Part shown: positions 59,126 through 60,431 of the stretch, in pieces
Layout: the number at the start of each line of letters is the position of its first letter
Numbering within the stretch: the stretch's first letter is position 1
Source: Vibrio halioticoli NBRC 102217
GTDB lineage: Bacteria > Pseudomonadota > Gammaproteobacteria > Enterobacterales > Vibrionaceae
Assembly (NCBI RefSeq): GCF_000496695.1
Contig: NZ_BAUJ01000032.1
Coordinates: 1 to 60,431, forward strand
Direction of reading: 5' to 3'
DNA: 60,431 bases
The notes under the pieces: generated by a model
The model's database searches: none
Seen by the model: the letters and a program-made list of their open reading frames with translations, nothing else
Told to the model about the DNA's origin: nothing
Program-made: the position numbers and the translations under genes

Positions 59126-59152
59126 AAAAAGCCCCTTCATTGGGGCTTTTTT
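59126..59152 (+). terminator. Terminator between RNA antitoxin and toxin
   Basis: AAAAAGCCCC / GGGGCTTTTT with a 6-base loop, ending in a T-run at 59147-59152. Placement between repeats and toxin gene is the standard type III arrangement, where leaky termination sets a high antitoxin to toxin ratio. Confidence 0.92.
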
Positions 59153-59169
59153 GTATGTAAAGGAAAAAG

Positions 59170-59622
59170 ATGGATATAAGAACATTAAAACCAGACTCTT
59201 ATGACAGACTATCTAAAGATAGGCCTCAAGTGCTAGAAAAAAACCGTGGCTATGGAATTGTATCAATTACTATCGATACCCTTACCTATGCGATACCTCT
59301 ACGCAGCAATATGAACCATAGCAATGGATTCAAAACTATTTCCATGAAACGTGGAAATAAACTGATCTGGAATGGCCTTGATTACTCTAAGGCACTAGTT
59401 GTTAAACAAGATGATATTGAAAAAACCGCTTTCAAACTCAGAGAGCAGAAAGAATTTAATAAAATTCAATTAAATAAAGAGAAGATTCAAACTGAATTTG
59501 AAAAATATGTATCTGCTTATCTTGAGTGCGTCAAGAAAGGTACTAGTACTAAAGATAAACGATTTATTTTCAGTACATTACAATACTTTCATTCAGAACT
59601 AGGGATTGAGCTAGGAAAATAG
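59170..59622 (+). CDS. Type III toxin, TenpN-like endoribonuclease
   Basis: A 150-residue basic protein. The N-terminus MDIRTLKPDSYDRL, then NRGYGIVSITIDTLTYAIPL (about 25-44) with RSNMNHSNGFKTI and GLDYSKALVV (about 69-78), resembles the ToxN/AbiQ/TenpN fold. The C-terminal half is a helical, Lys/Glu-rich stretch. The upstream repeat array and terminator strongly support a type III toxin, which is an RNase that cleaves mRNA and its own antitoxin precursor. AGGA lies 6 bases before the ATG. Among the subfamilies TenpN seems the best fit by size and the IPLRSN region. That placement is my reading, not a search. Confidence 0.8.
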   Translation: MDIRTLKPDSYDRLSKDRPQVLEKNRGYGIVSITIDTLTYAIPLRSNMNHSNGFKTISMKRGNKLIWNGLDYSKALVVKQDDIEKTAFKLREQKEFNKIQLNKEKIQTEFEKYVSAYLECVKKGTSTKDKRFIFSTLQYFHSELGIELGK

Positions 59623-59639
59623 TACCTTTTTCATTGTCT

Positions 59640-59717
59640 GATGTATTTTATTTCTAAGCGCTAAATTTGGGCGATGGATATAACGCATACGTCCAAAATT
59701 ACCGTGTACGAAGTCAT
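59640..59717 (-). pseudogene. Remnant of a PIN-domain toxin gene (N-terminal stub)
   Basis: On the minus strand an ATG overlaps the antitoxin stop codon by one base. It begins MTSYTVILDVCV, the usual start of a PIN toxin (hydrophobic strand plus catalytic Asp). After 12 codons one base is missing; shifting frame gives YPSP, as in relatives, before stops appear. The rest of the toxin is absent and the type III toxin gene ends 18 bases away. This is a decayed and truncated VapC-like gene. Confidence 0.65.
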
Positions 59718-60169
59718 TAATATCCCATATCCATTTCTTGATCTAGTTCGGATAATTCTGCAAGACTCGCGAGTCTGTTTTCTTCTAAACGGTTTTTATA
59801 TTCCATAAGATCGGCGTACGCGACCTTCCTACGATTGCCCGTGCGGCTAAACGGAATTTCTTTTGCATCAAGAAGCTTAATGAATGTAGGTCTAGACATA
59901 TTTAGCATATCCGCACCTTCTTGTGTTGTAAGTTCTGCATGAATAGGAGTAATGCTGACAGAGTTCCCTTGCCCTAATTGAGTAAGCACTTCTATCATCA
60001 TGTTTAACGCACTTGATGGGATAGTGACTTCGTGAGTCTTACCTGACTTATCGACCACATTAATTCTTTGAGCCTCACCATTCGCTTCTATAACAGCAGA
60101 CAACTCTTGACTACCAAGCTTAGCCAGTGCAATTTCTTCAGCGCTTGGCAATTTTGTAGCAGTATTCAT
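59717..60169 (-). CDS. Orphan type II antitoxin with HTH_17 DNA-binding domain
   Basis: A 150-residue protein. The C-terminal half has an excisionase/MerR-like helix-turn-helix: ELTTQEGADMLNMSRPTFIK (about 85-104) then RRKVAYADLMEYK. The N-terminal half (EEIALAKLGSQELSA, VTIPSSALNMMIEVLTQLG) is typical of antitoxins paired with PIN toxins. Such antitoxins bind and inhibit the toxin and repress their own operon. The partner toxin survives only as a stub directly downstream, so this antitoxin is probably an orphan. A GAGAGAAATAGG site precedes the ATG. Confidence 0.75.
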   Translation of the reverse strand: MNTATKLPSAEEIALAKLGSQELSAVIEANGEAQRINVVDKSGKTHEVTIPSSALNMMIEVLTQLGQGNSVSITPIHAELTTQEGADMLNMSRPTFIKLLDAKEIPFSRTGNRRKVAYADLMEYKNRLEENRLASLAELSELDQEMDMGY

Positions 60170-60253
60170 CCTATTTCTCTCTAGTCTTTGATTTCACACT
60201 ATACAAATTTGCATATGACCATAGTATCGGAAACAATCAACCGAAAGTCAACA

Positions 60254-60268
60254 TTCGAAATATTCGAA
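60254..60268. promoter_or_regulatory. Paired TTCGAA motifs upstream of the antitoxin
   Basis: Two TTCGAA palindromes (60254-60259 and 60263-60268) at a 9-base pitch lie 85-100 bases upstream of the antitoxin start. They could be its autoregulatory operator. The remaining sequence to the window end shows no gene. Confidence 0.3.
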
Positions 60269-60431
60269 AAACAAACGCTACATTATTTGAGTTTTTAGAA
60301 GTAACATTGGAAAACTCCTCTAAGCAAAGCACAATTTTTCCTCAAATTAATTACTAGGGTGGATATCACTCACACCCGCCCCACTTCTTTCTAGACTCTG
60401 CTACCATAGCCACAATAATACCAATCACACT

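Larger units (their letters stand above)
59010..59152 (+). ncRNA. Type III antitoxin RNA (TenpI-like), two repeats plus terminator
   Basis: Two direct repeats of 41 bases (59019-59059 and 59069-59109; consensus start GGCGGTAGAGGCATCCCC, end TAAAATAGTATCAACCTCAA) differ at only 3 positions, with a period of 50 bases. A rho-independent terminator follows, then the toxin gene. In repeat 1, GAGG (59026-59029) can pair with CCTC (59054-59057), and CATCC (59030-59034) with GGATG (59061-59065). This gives an H-type pseudoknot like known type III antitoxin RNAs. In repeat 2 the second stem would have only 3 pairs. The toxin would cut the precursor into units that neutralise it. Confidence 0.75.

Overview
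The window looks like a Vibrionaceae chromosome segment (Vibrio or a close relative). The evidence is the glgB-malQ-malP/malT block, the Wza-Wzb-Wzc capsule export set behind an RfaH-type ops leader, the RmlBADC/WecA O-antigen genes, and housekeeping genes such as queC, mgsA, helD, glpD and an EmrAB-type pump. Base composition is moderate in the housekeeping genes and visibly AT-rich in the polysaccharide biosynthesis genes, as expected for horizontally exchanged O- and K-antigen loci. The species cannot be named from sequence reading alone.

Layout. (1) 1-10.9 kb: glycogen and maltodextrin metabolism. glgB, malQ and malP lie on the minus strand and the activator malT diverges from malP. Candidate MalT and CRP sites sit in the malP-malT gap. 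(2) 11.1-20.65 kb: a Wzx/Wzy O-antigen locus. A minus-strand operon starts at an ops/JUMPStart leader (20606-20647) and runs rmlB, rmlA, rmlD, rmlC, wzx, wzy and three glycosyltransferases. It ends at a bidirectional terminator shared with the convergent wecA, the lipid-linked sugar initiator. (3) 20.8-24.0 kb: a scar of decayed insertion sequences (an IS66 remnant split by an ISAs1-type remnant, and a second ISAs1-type remnant) around one intact membrane acyltransferase gene. (4) 24.1-45.8 kb: a second, Wza-dependent capsule locus on the minus strand with its own ops leader (45187-45228). It runs wza, wzb, wzc, UDP-HexNAc dehydrogenase and epimerase (GalNAcA route), wzx, a GT14-like transferase, a pyruvyl-transferase-like protein, a TupA-like ATP-grasp protein, GT4, wzy, GT2, GT4, an amber-interrupted acetyltransferase, then a PglC/PglD/PglE/PglF-like set likely to make and transfer a bacillosamine-type diacetamido sugar. 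A strong terminator at 24085-24118 closes it. (5) 45.8-58.9 kb: ordinary chromosomal genes (bile-acid symporter family protein, an HTH regulator, queC, mgsA, a small membrane protein, helD, a YccS-like protein, a DUF2057 protein, glpD, emrA/emrB-like pump). (6) 58.97-60.2 kb: a toxin-antitoxin island.

The most notable system is at 58974-59622. A promoter is followed by two 41-bp direct repeats at 50-bp period, a rho-independent terminator, and a 150-residue protein resembling the TenpN branch of type III (RNA antitoxin) toxins. The first repeat can be folded into an H-type pseudoknot, as expected for this class of RNA antitoxin. Immediately downstream and on the opposite strand is a type II antitoxin (HTH_17 type) whose PIN-domain toxin survives only as a decayed N-terminal stub, so the type III locus appears to sit on the remains of an older toxin-antitoxin pair.

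Other points of interest: the two 42-bp ops leaders are near-identical direct repeats bracketing the capsule locus. A six-copy heptanucleotide repeat lies just upstream of the UDP-sugar dehydrogenase. One capsule acetyltransferase carries a single in-frame amber codon. A large dyad lies in the 600-bp capsule control region.
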